Of a stretch of DNA of 64,000 bases, positions 42,378 to 55,000 are shown piece after piece. The DNA is taken from assembly GCA_029532625.1 (NCBI GenBank), contig JARFXM010000011.1, positions 3,299,501-3,363,500 on the forward strand. The letters run 5' to 3'. Each line of letters opens with the position of its first letter. The first letter of the stretch is position 1. The notes below the pieces were generated by a model. It had not been told where the DNA came from and searched no databases. It saw only the letters and a list, made by a program, of their open reading frames with translations. This DNA comes from Lomentospora prolificans. Lineage: Eukaryota; Ascomycota; Sordariomycetes; Microascales; Microascaceae. The position numbers and the translations under genes were made by a program.

Positions 42378-45128
42378 ATGGCTGCCGCTGCCTCTTACAC
42401 GACAGATTTTGGCCTTGGCAGGTTTTCGACGCTACGTCAACTTCTCATCCGCATAGCACTCGGCTTCATCTTTTTATCTACCAGCTTCCAGTACATTCAC
42501 CGAGGTTCGTGAATTGGCTCAACCCCAATGCGTGTTAATTCTTCCCCTCTTCTGTTTCCCGCGACTTTACATGATGCCCCCTATACTCTAACACTTCTGG
42601 CTAACAGCAGCTCTTGCTTTTATTCTGGTGGTTGTTTAGTGCGCCATGACCGTTACAAGTGCAAGTCGCTTCTCCACTCAGGATCATGGGCTCCTAGCCC
42701 CGATGCGAATCGTCCCTTTCTCCGATGGGCTCCCGACGACGGCACCCTCCACGAGTATACTCGCGATGACACTGTTTCCTGCCTGCGAGGCCGACGCATC
42801 GTTTTCGTTGGCGATTCATGGATGCGCCAGCTGTTTTGGGCTGCTAGCACTCACTTAGACCACTTTAAGCAGGAGTTGGCGACGTTGGATTTCCACCTCT
42901 CTGGTGAAAAGGGGAGGAACTTGGCTCTCGAGGCTGAAGGTGTGAGGCTGGAGTTTATCTGGGATCCATGGTTGAATTCGACGGGCGTTGCGAGAGAGCT
43001 GGCCCGCTTCAAACCGGTGATGGAAGGCAATGAGAAGAAACATCCGGATGCCTCCATCGACATCCCAGCGCTTTTGGTCGTTGGTGCCCCGGGGCTCTGG
43101 GCTACGCGGCACGGAGGTACGGCGTACATGGATATTTTCCGTACTGGAGTCGATCCATTACTCCCTTACATGAAAGTAGATCTGGATCCTTCGTTGGCTT
43201 CATGGCCTGCCGCGCGGCGTCATTCGTTCCAGTCCATCCCGAACCAACTCGTGGTGGTGCCGGTGCCGACCCTCCAATATAATCGTTTGACACCCTCGAG
43301 GAAACAGACAATGACTCCGGAAAAAATCCGCTCCATGAATAACTACCTACGGACTTTCCCCGCCAATGCACAGTCACATATGCCTTGGGCATTCAACCAG
43401 ATGATTGAGAGCCATGAGGATGCATATAATGTGAACGGTATCCACGTAGCCAAGGACGTGCGAGAAAGGGCGTTCAACCTCCTCCTGAATGTTCGATGCA
43501 ACGCCGGCCTCGATCCCAGCGGAGAGGGTGTTAGTTCACTTGCTTGTCGCGCCACTGAATGGCCGACGCTGATCCAGTGTGCCATTGTCCTCGTCGGTAT
43601 TGTCGCTACACCCTTGGCCTTTATTAAAGCTCACACCAAAACTCCCGCGATGCCTTCGGTAGCGCCGCTTTCTCTCGGCGCCTTGCTCTGCTATATGACA
43701 GAGAAAACCCACATATTCACCAGCATGAACCGCGTTTGGGATTCGACGCAATTTACATGGAAGCTTATCGCCTTTGTCCTCCTCTCCTTTGTGACCCTTA
43801 CGCCTCGTCACAATCCTATCCGCCCGTCCCCCAAACCACAACCGGCTATGCCCCGCGAGTACTCTGATGAGCTGAAGGGCTTGCTACAGGTCGTTATCCT
43901 GCTGTATGGACAGTACGACGGAAACTCAAGCCTGAGCGCTTACAAAGTCTTCCGGATTACGGTCGCCTCGTACATTTTTTTGTCTTCGTACGGCCACGCA
44001 ACGTACTTTTTGACGACCAAGGACTACTCTTTCCGTCGGATCGCCGCGGTCCTGCTCCGCTTTAACCTCCTCAGCTGCATTCTCGCATTTACGGTCTCTA
44101 CGCCTTGGACAGCGTACTATTTCGCTCCCCTAATTTCATTTTGGTTCTTAGTCACTTACACCATTCTCGCGGTTCACAAGGCCTCAAACGACAATATCCC
44201 CATACTTTTCCTTAAGATCGTGGGTGCCGCTGCCGTTGGTAACCTCCTGATCCTGCATTCCGACCTCATCGAACAGGTCATCAGCGTTGCGAACTTAATC
44301 CTGCGCTCCTCCTGGAGTGGAGGCAAAATGGCGCGCGAACTCGCCTTCGACAGCATAACTCCTTTCATCGCCATTCTGTCGGCCAGTCTTGCCCACCGAG
44401 CTACTCAGCTACGCGACCACTCAGCTCCTGCCTCCGGTACCCCAGGGCCGAATATCTTTGCGGAGTTCCTCGACGATGTGATCAGCGCCATTGCCGGGCA
44501 CGAATCCTCACGCTTTGGCGCTGGCCAGCTCGCCAAAACTATTTTCACTGCCATTGCCGTCTTCATCCTTGCTCTCTTGACCTTCATCTTCTCCGACACA
44601 GTCATGAGGTATCGCGACACCACCGAGCTATGCCACCCCCTCATCTCGTGGATTCCCATCCTCGCCGCCGTGTACCTTCGTGGCACCCGCAAGGGCGGAT
44701 ACCTTGCTTTCCCGGCCTTCCTCGGCAAAATCGCCCTTGAACTGTACCTCCTGCAAAACCACCTCTGGCTCGTTGACAGCGGTACTCATATTCTAGGCGT
44801 GTGGCCCCGTGACGACCGGGCTTCTTTCCTGTCCCAGGGTATTTACTACTTCCAACGCGCCTTTATCACCGTCGCCTTCGTCTGGGTCGCCAACGAGTGC
44901 CACCATGCCACCCGCTCCGCTGTTAATTTAATCTTGGGCACGCCCGCCGACGCCGAGCATGCCGAAACCCTAGATGCCGACCTGCTCGAAAGCAAGGGGG
45001 CCGAGGTGAAGCTTCTCAAGGCGCATCTTCAAGATCGGCAAGGGGCGAACTGGACCAGTGACGCAAGGGGGCGGGTAGGTATTTTCTTGGGGGCGCTTTG
45101 GGTTGCGCATCTCTTTTACGGCCTTTGA
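42378..45128 (+). CDS. Cas1-type glycan O-acetyltransferase (10-TM)
   Basis: Cas1 family proteins O-acetylate cell-surface glycans in the Golgi (Cryptococcus Cas1 acetylates capsule). Two exons, 42378-42508 and 42608-45128, give 883 residues. The first exon ends with an N-terminal signal-anchor (LLIRIALGFIFLSTSFQYIH). The luminal PC-esterase-like domain follows, with DRYKCKSLLHSGSWAPSPDA, LHEYTRDDTVSCLRGRRIVF, and the catalytic GDS at about residues 112-114 (FVGDSWMRQLFWA), plus a downstream NGIH. The C-terminal half is the 10-helix acyltransferase module (for example MTEKTHIFTSMNRVWD and ELYLLQNHLWLVDSG). The acceptor could be 42607 or 42610, which changes one Ser. The donor GTGAAT was chosen because it alone keeps the frame. 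The natural substrate in ascomycetes is not known. Confidence 0.9.
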
Positions 45129-45691
45129 AGAGATCTGCCGGATGGATTTTAATCCTTGGTTGACTTTTTGTTCTGCTTACCACTTTTTATCGGGTCCACT
45201 AACCCTGTTATGGCTGCATACGCGCAATGCATAATGGCATTTCTCTCCTTTCTTGGGTTCTCTACTTCTCATTGGTATAGCGAGGCTGTAATTTATCACT
45301 CTTTGGGACAGTCCGGGGGTTTCGTGCATCTGCTTTTGAATTGCATTGCACACAGGCAAGCATCTCTCTCATAGAAGTTGGGGATAATTCAATCACATTA
45401 CTTCATACTACCGTTCAACTTATAGTGCTGGCCCATTTGGTAAGATGCAAAAGTCTACCTCACTTCGATTTGACGGGTCGTCTGTATTCGTGCAGGATAG
45501 TTTTATTCTCAGTTAGGGTATAGGGGAGATACAAGTGAACATACATAGAACTACAGATAGTCAAGCCAAGGTTACTCCATGATGACCAACACATATTCCA
45601 ATCCCAGGTATAAGTGGCATGAAACTCCGGTTGCTCCACCAATCTGTTTGCATGGTATACAGGAAACAAACGCTCTGTCTCTCTCCAAGCC
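45129..45691. other. 3' region between convergent genes
   Basis: About 560 bp between the Cas1-type gene and the FAD-linked oxidase. No ORF of note. Two 3' UTRs are expected. Confidence 0.6.
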
Positions 45692-47872
45692 TCAAACCGT
45701 CGGCAGTATTCTCATCTGCCACTCGTTTAAAAAGGTTTCGGGGGGGTCTAATTCGTCACGAATCTGTCTCCACCGTTTGTAATCCGGGTACATTCTGGGT
45801 ACCCTTTTCTCGTCTGGATCTCTCATCATCTGGCCCCAATGCACTCTGACAACTTCTTGCTCGTCGTTCAGGTTGCCAGTGTCGTCCACCTTCTCGCCCG
45901 CAAGCTCTTCTGTCGAACCTTTAGCCTTCTCTTTCGACGCCTCGGTCAGCGCAACTCTCAAGGCGGCATCATACCCATCGACAACTTCTTGCGCGTAGTC
46001 CGTGCTAGCTGTGAAAATGAACTCGAAGGCACACGAATCCTCTGGAACACCCAGCATCGCCTTTGACTTTCCGATGAACCTCACGGCAATAGGTCCCGTA
46101 CTGTGCTTTCGCTTACTAGCAAACTGACGAGCTCGCTCCCGAATGGCGTCAAGCGCGATGAGGTATTTGTCGCCAGCGAGGGGCACGTATATGGTGCAGG
46201 CGAGTGCGGGGATAGCATTGGTACCGGGACCAACGTTAAAGACGTTGAAGCTGCGGTCAATGTAGGCGTCGTCTAGGAGGGAGTCCATGGCCGAATCATT
46301 TAGGTACGGGACAAGGCCCGGGAAGAGGGCGATGAGGGTATCGATGGTGCGTATTAGCACGGAACCCCAGCGCTCCTGGAACCATGTCGCAAAGGCGGGG
46401 CGGCTGAAGCGCGCGGGCATCTCGAGCGTGCGAATCAGGTCCCTACCTGGCGGCTGGAACGCGAACTTGGCGTCCTCAGACGCTGACAGTGCGATAGGGT
46501 GGCGCGTAGTGACAATGACCTTGTCGCTGTGGGGGTTGATGAGAAGCTCAAAGTGGTAGGCAGGTTTTGGGTGGTCCGCAAAACCACCGTCCTTGCCGTC
46601 AGAGATGATAGGCTTCGCCTTGGCAATTTCCGAGGGGGGAAGGGGAGGGTCGATGCCGGCAAGCTTGTAGATTTCACCGTCGGCAAGTTTAGACTTGACT
46701 TCCTGAATAGAACTAAGAGTTCGAACTTCCTTGAGATGAAACTTGGGCGTCAAACGGAGCAGATAAGACCGTACGACGCCCAGTGTTCCCATGTTGATGA
46801 GAGCGGCATTGAAGTATTCGTCATCCTGTATTAGGCGGGCGTCGGGGAAGTGGGCCTTGAAAGCTGTGGGGTCCGTGACGGCGCCGGAGGCCAGAGCGGG
46901 TTCGATGCGGACAAAGCCGCCATTGCCCCGCACAAGATCAATGCTGACGATAGCGTCTGCGAGATGAGATGATTTTATAACGGATCCATGGGTGCCCGTG
47001 TTGAACATACCCCCAAGAGTCTGGCCATCGAATCCACTAAGCACGGGGAAGGCTAAACCTCGTTCCCAAGCAAACTTGTTCACCTCACGGATCGTGTTGC
47101 CAGAGCCACCCCTGATGAGTAAGCCGAGCGAGGCTTCCTGGCCATTCTCTAAAGACTTGGTATAAACGGCGGGCCGCTCATCCTGCGCGCGCTGTAAAAT
47201 TTTGAGGTTGCAGGGAAGAACGTGGATATCATCGGTGACGGCCACGCGAGACCAAGCATGTATGGAGCCACCGGCCTTGATCTTGTAATTAGACAGCAGG
47301 CCAGTGCGTACCCAGGCGAGTGTGGGGCAAAGATCCTCGATGGAGGGGCACAGCATGATGTTTGGCGTCCACACAAGCAAGCGGCCGTTATTCGCTAACT
47401 CAAAGGGTACAATGCTCTCTATCCAAGGCTCTGTGGCGGGCTCCTTGATAGGGAGCGCGGCATCGCGGGCAAAATAGCCATCCTCGACCCAGGCGATTTC
47501 GCCTAGGTGGCCGTCAGTGCCAAGGATATAGGTCCAGGGAGTTAGAGGATGACCGCCAAGCGGTAAGCTATCAAGACGAATCTTTTGGAACGCAACTTGG
47601 AAAGGAGTGCGGTTTCGGTATTTAAAGATGACCCAGAGTATGGTGGGAGACTCGATCGAGGTCGTTGCCGACGTGTTGGCGGAGGTTGCGGAGAGAAACG
47701 TAGTGCGGATGCGGGTAATTAAGTATACCTCACGTCCAGACCGTTTCGCAACGGCATCACGGAGAGAGTCGACATCGTTGTAGTAGGATATTGTTGTGGT
47801 TGGTAGGGTTAGCTCGCCTAGGTACGAACGAGGCCGCCACCGCAGCCTTGGGTGTGTGAGCTTAGGGTCCAT
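45692..47872 (-). CDS. FAD-linked oxidoreductase, aldonolactone oxidase superfamily
   Basis: A flavoenzyme of the VAO/PCMH fold whose C-terminal half resembles D-arabinono-1,4-lactone oxidase and L-gulonolactone oxidase. The ORF has 726 residues in one exon, longer than the usual 450-570 because of an N-terminal extension of about 200 residues with no recognised domain. The FAD-binding segment runs GLLIRGGSGNTIREVNKFAW, then FPVLSGFDGQTLGGMFNTGT followed by HGS. The C-terminal ALO-type motif reads VRVHWGQMMRDPDEKRVPRM and then MYPDYKRWRQIRDELDPPET, ending FLNEWQMRI. The classic His for covalent FAD attachment (in V-G-x-G-H-S) is not evident, since the loop reads RGGSGNT. The substrate is unknown, and a role in sugar-acid or secondary metabolism is possible. 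Confidence 0.85.
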   Translation of the reverse strand: MDPKLTHPRLRWRPRSYLGELTLPTTTISYYNDVDSLRDAVAKRSGREVYLITRIRTTFLSATSANTSATTSIESPTILWVIFKYRNRTPFQVAFQKIRLDSLPLGGHPLTPWTYILGTDGHLGEIAWVEDGYFARDAALPIKEPATEPWIESIVPFELANNGRLLVWTPNIMLCPSIEDLCPTLAWVRTGLLSNYKIKAGGSIHAWSRVAVTDDIHVLPCNLKILQRAQDERPAVYTKSLENGQEASLGLLIRGGSGNTIREVNKFAWERGLAFPVLSGFDGQTLGGMFNTGTHGSVIKSSHLADAIVSIDLVRGNGGFVRIEPALASGAVTDPTAFKAHFPDARLIQDDEYFNAALINMGTLGVVRSYLLRLTPKFHLKEVRTLSSIQEVKSKLADGEIYKLAGIDPPLPPSEIAKAKPIISDGKDGGFADHPKPAYHFELLINPHSDKVIVTTRHPIALSASEDAKFAFQPPGRDLIRTLEMPARFSRPAFATWFQERWGSVLIRTIDTLIALFPGLVPYLNDSAMDSLLDDAYIDRSFNVFNVGPGTNAIPALACTIYVPLAGDKYLIALDAIRERARQFASKRKHSTGPIAVRFIGKSKAMLGVPEDSCAFEFIFTASTDYAQEVVDGYDAALRVALTEASKEKAKGSTEELAGEKVDDTGNLNDEQEVVRVHWGQMMRDPDEKRVPRMYPDYKRWRQIRDELDPPETFLNEWQMRILPTV

Positions 47873-49380
47873 AGTCGTAGGAAAAGTCTTCGTTTCGCGG
47901 CAGTCGCCTTTAGGTGGGAAGATAGTAAGAGCTGGTGATTCAGAGCAGATATATTACCAAAAGAGGTCGCGCAGAGAGCCGGTAGTGTAAGGAGCCTTAT
48001 AGGGAGGGTATTCAAGATGGATAAGGGGATGCACTCCTAAATTATGCAAGGTAGAAGATATTCATGACTAGGATATGAATAGGCCGGGCGACATCTCGAA
48101 GTGACGCCTCGAGGGTGCGCTTGCAGGAGATGACACAGGAAAGCGATGATCAAAGAGCTATTATTACGGGGAACACACACACAAGGGAGAGGAAAATGAG
48201 GGGGAAAATTAGTAACAAATAGGCTGAGCAGGGAAGGGGGGAGAGTTTGAGGTCGAAAAAAAGCTGGCCAGGCATGCTCAATCAAGACGAAGATGGGAAT
48301 GGATAACTACTGCAGGGTTGTCTTGGCCCTTTCCTAATCGAGGTTGGAGCTCCCACCTGTAGAGCACCAAGAGAAGGAGCCACCAGTGAGCCAGCATCTT
48401 GTCAGAGGTCATGCCAGGCCCGTGCTTTCCTTCTAGAGCTCCAGTTAGTTATTAGTCTTGCCCAGCCTTCTATTGATCCTTCCTGTGGAGCCATTAATAC
48501 AGGTCTGGCTAGTCGGGAAGGCGCACCTGGGGAAGCAGGACCGCAGACATGAATTTCGTGATCACTTAGATCAGCACCACAATGTGCATATTATACGAAG
48601 GTAGAGAGGTGAAGATTGCCATTCCCACCCTGCCCTCGTTTCAAAGCGTAGCACCTGGCTAGCCTCATACACAATCTGTGATTTGCAAAAGCAACTGAAC
48701 ACGCCACACCTGAGTGCCCCTCTGTTCAAAGCCAGCCTGGTCTCCTTCCTACTGTTCCCCCCTCATTGCTTGAGCGTCGACTAGCCAAGTGGTGTGGCAA
48801 CCTTAATACTTCCAGAGATATCCTTCCGCTTTCCCGCCACCTAATAACCCTGTCTGGCCATAAGCACAGGCACCATCTTGGGCTAACCGGAATTGAAAGA
48901 AGAGGAAAAAAAATCCAAAACACATGAAGCCATCCTCTTCTCTGCATACGCCTGCGAAGATGCTTCAGCGCAAGCTTGAAAATAAAATTTGCAGACATGA
49001 TGTGGAAATAATGATGTGCCCTCAGCTGAGATGTTGAAATAGAGCACGGATTTAAGCTCAGTGTAGTATGGAAGTGTAGAAAACAAAAACTCAATGGGAA
49101 ACTCTCCTACCATTTTAAGGTTTCCCGCACCACCACGCTGGTATTAAGGGGTAAGAGAGCCTGTGCTCGCCACTACAGGCTTCTAACACAATGATGTGAC
49201 CGTAATACGTTGATAGTACCCCGTCCTATGCCGATGAAATACGATTCATTCCTCTCTGCTTCTTACGCGCCTGAGCGTACCCAGCTGGGATGCGATGCCA
49301 GACGTCGAGCGATTAGTGTATCTATTATTGTATATAGTGGAGCTAGAATCTTATATATCTAGTCGAGTACTACATGATTC

Positions 49381-49411
<31 letters not shown>

Positions 49412-49439
49412 AAAGGTGATATTACAGCCAACGTATCGC
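47873..49439. other. Intergenic, no gene recognised
   Basis: About 1.57 kb between two minus-strand genes, so it holds the promoter of the FAD-linked oxidase and the 3' UTR of PBN1. It contains a poly-C/poly-A tract at its right end, listed separately. ORFs here are short. Confidence 0.5.
49380..49414. repeat. Homopolymer pair, about 21 C then about 13 A
   Basis: A run of C followed directly by a run of A lies 26-60 bp beyond the PBN1 stop. In the PBN1 transcript it would read as a U-run followed by a G-run of about 21. Exact lengths are prone to sequencing error. Confidence 0.8.
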
Positions 49440-51042
49440 TTATTGCTTTTTCTTCGTAGCGGCTTGCTCCGAGCCCTCTTTCCTGCTACGGCTAGCGGCA
49501 AAGAATAACGAGACTAAAACCCAGGCAAACCCAATCAAAATCGTCAAACTTGTGCCTGCTTCGACCCATCTTGATTTTTCGACCGCCAAAACTGGCACAC
49601 GAAGCGTCGTGACGAGCCTGTCGCTGCCGGCCGCGCTAGCTGGGTCAGGGCGCGGTTCCACATGCCAAAAGACTGTGCGGGACCCGAATAGGCGGTCATA
49701 GCCCAGGCTAGCTCGGTCAAAGGGGCTGTCAGTAAACGACGCGTCCCGGTCGGCCGTACACGTCCAGAAGACCACGGGATACGGCATCTCGGTCTGGGAG
49801 AGGCCACCAGACGCTGGCAACATGTAGCGGAGGTGGAGGGGAATTTCCGCAGTCCAGGGAGAGTCATCATTGGTTGGCGGGGCAAGGTCAAGGAGGACAG
49901 TTGAGCCCCATTGGGGGGTTTTGTATTCGGGCATTTCGAGATCGACCGGCTGGCTAGCGTACCTAAGTTTGGTGAGGTTTTTGGAAGCCATGAAAAGGTC
50001 ATCAGCCAACTGGTAGCGGTCGGCGAATATGGTCTTAGGGAGGGTAAGATATGCGTGAAGTTTGCATTGCTCCTTGCCCTCCGAGTTTGCGGCTGCTGCT
50101 GACGGCGGGTAGGTCGAGGATAGGGAGAGTTGCAGAGTAGGATGAAGACCTTGCGGCTCAAGAACCTTAGCTGAGAAGCTGGAATCGGCCTGTCGATGCC
50201 GTGACGGGATAGTGTAGGCGACAATCGATGGGTCCTGCTTCTCGTCCGTCGCCGCGGTCGCGACGAGGCCGCCGAGACCAATCTCGTGAGGATCACCCGC
50301 AGAAGGGTCGACTGAGAAAATTCCCACTTCGGCTCTGTGCTCTGCAGTCGACTTGGCGCTCACGGCTTGCGTGCCGGAGGGCCAAAGGGCCGTCACTCTG
50401 AGAGTTTCGGAGGCGGTATCCCACGAGATGTCGAGCGATGCCGCGCTGCCGAGTGCACGAACACGTGTAGTACACTCATCGCCCTCAGTGGATGATCGGC
50501 AAAGGGCGGCATGGGCTTTGCCGACGAAATGATCGAGCTTCTCGTAAGCCTCATAATAGTGAAGAGGCCCAGACCTGGCAGAATTGTTGAAGGGAACCTC
50601 TACAAAGGAGTCTGGGTCCTCACAGCCAAGGGAACCAAAATATCTCTCAAGGAGAGAGCAAACGCGTTCTCTGGATAGCTGCATGAGCTTACGGGATTTG
50701 ATTGGAAGTTAAACGCAGGTGCAGAGCAGGAGCTGGGACTCACGAATCTTCACGGGCTGGCCCGAGAGGCAAGTAAAGCAAATGAAGGCCGGGCGAGATG
50801 CGTGAGCTCAGGGGCTCCTCGGTTCCGTACGCAGTTGAGCTGGCCCAGCGTACGTGAATATCCCCGGGATGGTTCTTGAGCTTAAAGGCGAGGTCAGAAG
50901 GGAGCTCGTCTACCGCGAGCGTGACGCGCTCCTCCCTGGCAGCCAAGACATTAGGACCCGAGATGATTCCATGGTCGACCTTAATAGAGTTTGGGTCGAC
51001 ACCGTGGTCCGGTGTGTGGATGAAGGTAATCCTCCGCCTCAT
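49440..51042 (-). CDS. PBN1: PBN1/PIG-X, GPI mannosyltransferase I subunit
   Basis: Pbn1 is an ER membrane protein that stabilises the catalytic Gpi14 (PIG-M) in the first mannosylation of GPI anchors. Two exons, 51042-50744 and 50670-49440, give 509 residues. The N-terminus MRRRITFIHTPDHGVDPNSI with LHLLYLPLGPARED and the C-terminal PIG-X domain (GSTVLLDLAPPTNDDSPWTA and EIPLHLRYMLPASGG, then PYPVVFWTC) match the family. A single C-terminal helix (SLTILIGFAWVLVSLFFAAS) is followed by a basic tail ending KKKQ, which fits a KKxx ER-retrieval signal. The acceptor at 50671 is chosen because the nearer ones break the frame, and the exact junction is uncertain. The family assignment is firm. Confidence 0.88.
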
Positions 51043-52047
51043 GGCGTCGATAAATCTGCTTCGTTACGGGGATGAGTGGGTGATGGGACCTTGGCCTCAG
51101 AGTGTGGAGTGGCACAAAGGGGCCGACGCCGCGGTCTCCTGAAAGGGAAAGGACGGTCAGCTTGAGCTTGAGGGTGCCGGTACTAAGGACGGATTAGCCT
51201 GTTTCCTCCGTCTACCGACAGGATCCCCAGGGAGTGGGCGACTGATGTGGGCTGGCTGGGACCGCCGGGATAGGTTATATGTAGGCAATTTGTCGTGTGC
51301 CTGACTCGGAGCTATTCTGAACAGAGTTGTCGGTGACGTTTCGACTAGGATGACTTGGCAAGGCTCCGGCCCAGATTTTGATTACTCCTGCAGTAAAGTT
51401 GCAGGAGCTGCGCACGATTCCATGCGAAAAAGCGCGGGAGCATGGCAGAGCTTGTAAATCCCCTAGCGCGGCTGCTATAGGCCAGATCGCACAGGTCGGC
51501 AATGTACAGTACAATGTCTCAGTCGCCGATCCCCACTACTAAATTGGTGACGAGAGCGAAAAGGCCAGCACGTGCTCCAGCCAGAGAGAACTCCTGGCCT
51601 GCAGATCGGGCACTGTATTGGGTGTCTCACCAGAAGTACCAGTACCGATAATCCGTCCTCTTTCATTCACCGATGCAAAATCTCCACTAAACCCGATTAG
51701 GCCACCGACAGGAACATCGCCGCACGACGCTCTTCATCCCACCAAGTTGGCTCTGACGACGAGCGGTTTCTTCGAGACCGAAGGCCTACAAGAGATTTCC
51801 GCAGCCATGTCCCTCAAACAATTCAATATCTTCCTTGGAACCCTCTCTGTCCTGTATGCCAGTCTTCTCCCGTGATCCGCTTTGTCCGAGAGCCTTTGAA
51901 CTTGAACCACGACCTTCACACCCATTGTGCAACCTGCCATGATCGGGATTCTGTGATTCTGACTCTTCTGTTGGACCCCTCGCTGCCGTCCATCCGGATC
52001 GTGAAACGGCGACTAGCGTCCTTGGAATTTACGACCATAGCATCACC
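51043..52047. other. Intergenic, divergent promoters
   Basis: About 1.0 kb between the starts of PBN1 (minus) and the caspase-like gene (plus). No ORF over 85 codons and no repeat. It should contain both promoters. Confidence 0.5.
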
Positions 52048-55000
52048 ATGCCCGAGACCCCATATGTAACGATACGATCAAGGCAGACGGCCGGAGGAGG
52101 AAGCGGCTTGCAGACGACCGTATGTTTGACAAGCAGCCGCCATTTTTCGTTTTGTCCTCATGTGGGGTATTCGGTTGTGTTCTGAAATAGTCTAACTAAG
52201 GGTTTTCGTAGAGTGCTGCTCCTCGGTCTGCTACCCATGATATCAGTCGCACAAGCTATCATGTCAAGCACATCGGCCATTTTGCGCAAACGTTAGAAGA
52301 GGTGAGAGCATGAAGAATATCCTTGGCTAACCCGACCGGAACTAACGGGGTTGCTTGCCCCTGGTTAGTCTGCGAGTAGAGCCTTTCCGAATCGCGGCCG
52401 GTCCTCTCAGAGATACAAAAAGGTCCAAGCCTTGCTCTTACACTGGAGCACTGATGACCTCTTTGTACTTCCGGAACTCGAGGACTTGGAAAAGTGCCTG
52501 CGAGAGGACTATGCCTTCGAAACTGACATCTTTCCGATTCCCGCCGAGAATGCGCACTTGGAACTCATGATGAGGATAGGCCAGTTAATCAAGGAGCATG
52601 AGTCTACCGATACACTATTTGTAGTGTACTACGGTGGCCATGCACGGATCGACGAGTCAAGGCAGAGCAGGTGGTGCGCGTATGTGTGCTTCCTCCTTAA
52701 GCACGGGGATCGCAGGAGTGCTGACATTATTCGGCTTGATAGGACGCGAAACCCCGATTCTCCTTGGTTACAGTAAGGCTTCCGCGATGCTACACCTCTC
52801 GGCTCTTTGCTAATAGTCTGTCAGGTGGTCGGCCATCCAGACGCTCCTTGAGCGATCTGTATCAGATATTCTCATCCTCCTAGACTGTTGTGCGGGTGCC
52901 GCAAGCGCAACATTTTCCACTGGTAGCAGCATAACTGAGACTATCTCGGCTTCAAGTTGGGACGCCATTGCTCCCGATCCGGGCAGGTATTCATTCACCA
53001 ACGCCTTGATCGAAGTCCTCCAGGAATGGCGGATACGCACATTTTCTGCGGCGATGCTTCACGCCGAAGTTCTCGCCCGTTTAAAACACCCGCGTCCGAT
53101 CATGATCAACGGAAAGTATTTCGAGGCTAGGTCCACCCCGGTCCATTTCATGATGACTTCGGACCACAAGGCTCCGAGCATTGAGATCTCTCGCACCATC
53201 CCATGCGAGCCAACTCCTTCGTCACCACCACAGACGCCTCAAATCCCCTACGGCCAGCCTATACCAAGGCCAATAACGCCCATTACGCATGACCACACGT
53301 ACGGTGATACTAGCTCTGATGACGTCGTGGGGACGCCCGAAACCAGCACCACCGGGATCAGCACCGTATCGGAGCCCAACGAAAATGTCCCCCACGTCAT
53401 GATTTCCTTGGCTCTTGAAGATGATCAAAGGTTAGATATAAACGCCTGGGAGAGCTGGCTTACCAGTTTCCCCGCCTTAGCGAAGTACGTGAAGGTCCAG
53501 GGTGTATTCAAGAGCCACTCCACACTTCTCCTTGTCTCCATGCCGGTTATGATCTGGGACCTTCTACCTGAAAATCACGCGACCTCATTCGTGGCATTCA
53601 TCCGCTCTAATAACCTCGCCATGCCAAAGCCTCAACAGGAGCCTGCGCAAGGTACTGTATCTACCACTCAGGATCAGCCCACGAACCCGCGTCCCCAGTC
53701 CGAGTTCTTTGATGACAATACCACCATCACTCCCTCCGTAGGTCCTAGTCTTATCCGCTATGGGCCCGTTGATGAAGGACAGCATCAGGGTCAGAGCACA
53801 GGGCTGCGGACTGTCCAATCAACCAAATCACTCTCCTCTCTGCCTCAACGGTTTATACCTTCAGTGACGGATTTGCCGGTTGGCGACATTTCTAGGGCGT
53901 TGATCTACAATCAACATCGCAGTGCTAGGCGTACAACCTTTGGCGACAAGGTCCCCGAGCCTCCCAATTTTGCTGTGCATATCGAGAATAGACTTGAATA
54001 CTACTACCAGAGGAATCAGCATCCTAGCGATGCTGATCGCGAGTTCATCGCATCTAACCTAGGCATCGAAACAACACACGTTGAGGTAAGCACCCATCCG
54101 TCATACGGAGCCGAGGTTGGTCGTTGTTAACCCTGGCATTAGGCGTGGTACCACTATCGCAGAGAACGCGATGTCGTGAGGCAACAGCTGCAAACTTTAA
54201 AACTAGATGATAGGCCTCGCGAGCGACCAGCTGGCCCCAGGATGATCTTGCCTGGTCATTTGAACGACCTACTAGACATTACTCTTCCGGGTCAGGTCCT
54301 CTTGCTTGACCTACGGACGCAGACTGACTTTGAGAGGTCACACATTCGAGGAGCAGTCAACTTACGTGCTCCTGCTACGTTCCTACGGAATGCTTCTCTC
54401 GACATGATTGAGCAAGCTTTCGTCGACGACCAGAGCAGGAGAAAGTTTGAAAATTGGCACTTTAGCAAATGCATAGTTTTCTACTCTAGAGGGCTCGAAT
54501 CAGCCTCCGAGTGTCAAGCGGCTGAGGCTCTCGCCTCGAGGTTCAGCGCATGGAACTGGAACGGGGAGGTCTATTTGCTCAAAGGCCACTACCGCGAGTT
54601 CAGCTCCTCCTTCAGCAAGCATATTGAAGGTACACGGATGACTGAGGAGGCCAGGGAATACAGCGAAATGCTCCGCAAACAGACGCCAACAAAGCAGGAC
54701 ATGGGTAAGGCGGAGGCTCTGTATAAGCAGTGGATGGCCGACAGGCAATCCGAGGATCGCGCCCCCGGTGCGGGTGGCTCCCCTACTATGGACAGCGAGC
54801 GACGCGATGCCCTGGTGCGCCAAGAGCTGGCTCTGGAGGAAGAGTTCCAGGCTAATTTCCCCGAGTTATCCCGCCGAGCAAGAGAGATGTATGAGCCGGG
54901 CGACGCCATGCTAAGAAGATACCCTGAGCAACCGCAGGCGCGCCGCAAGGATGACTCGATCAGCGATGCCAAAGCCCAGATGGTTGGGTACCTTGATAGG

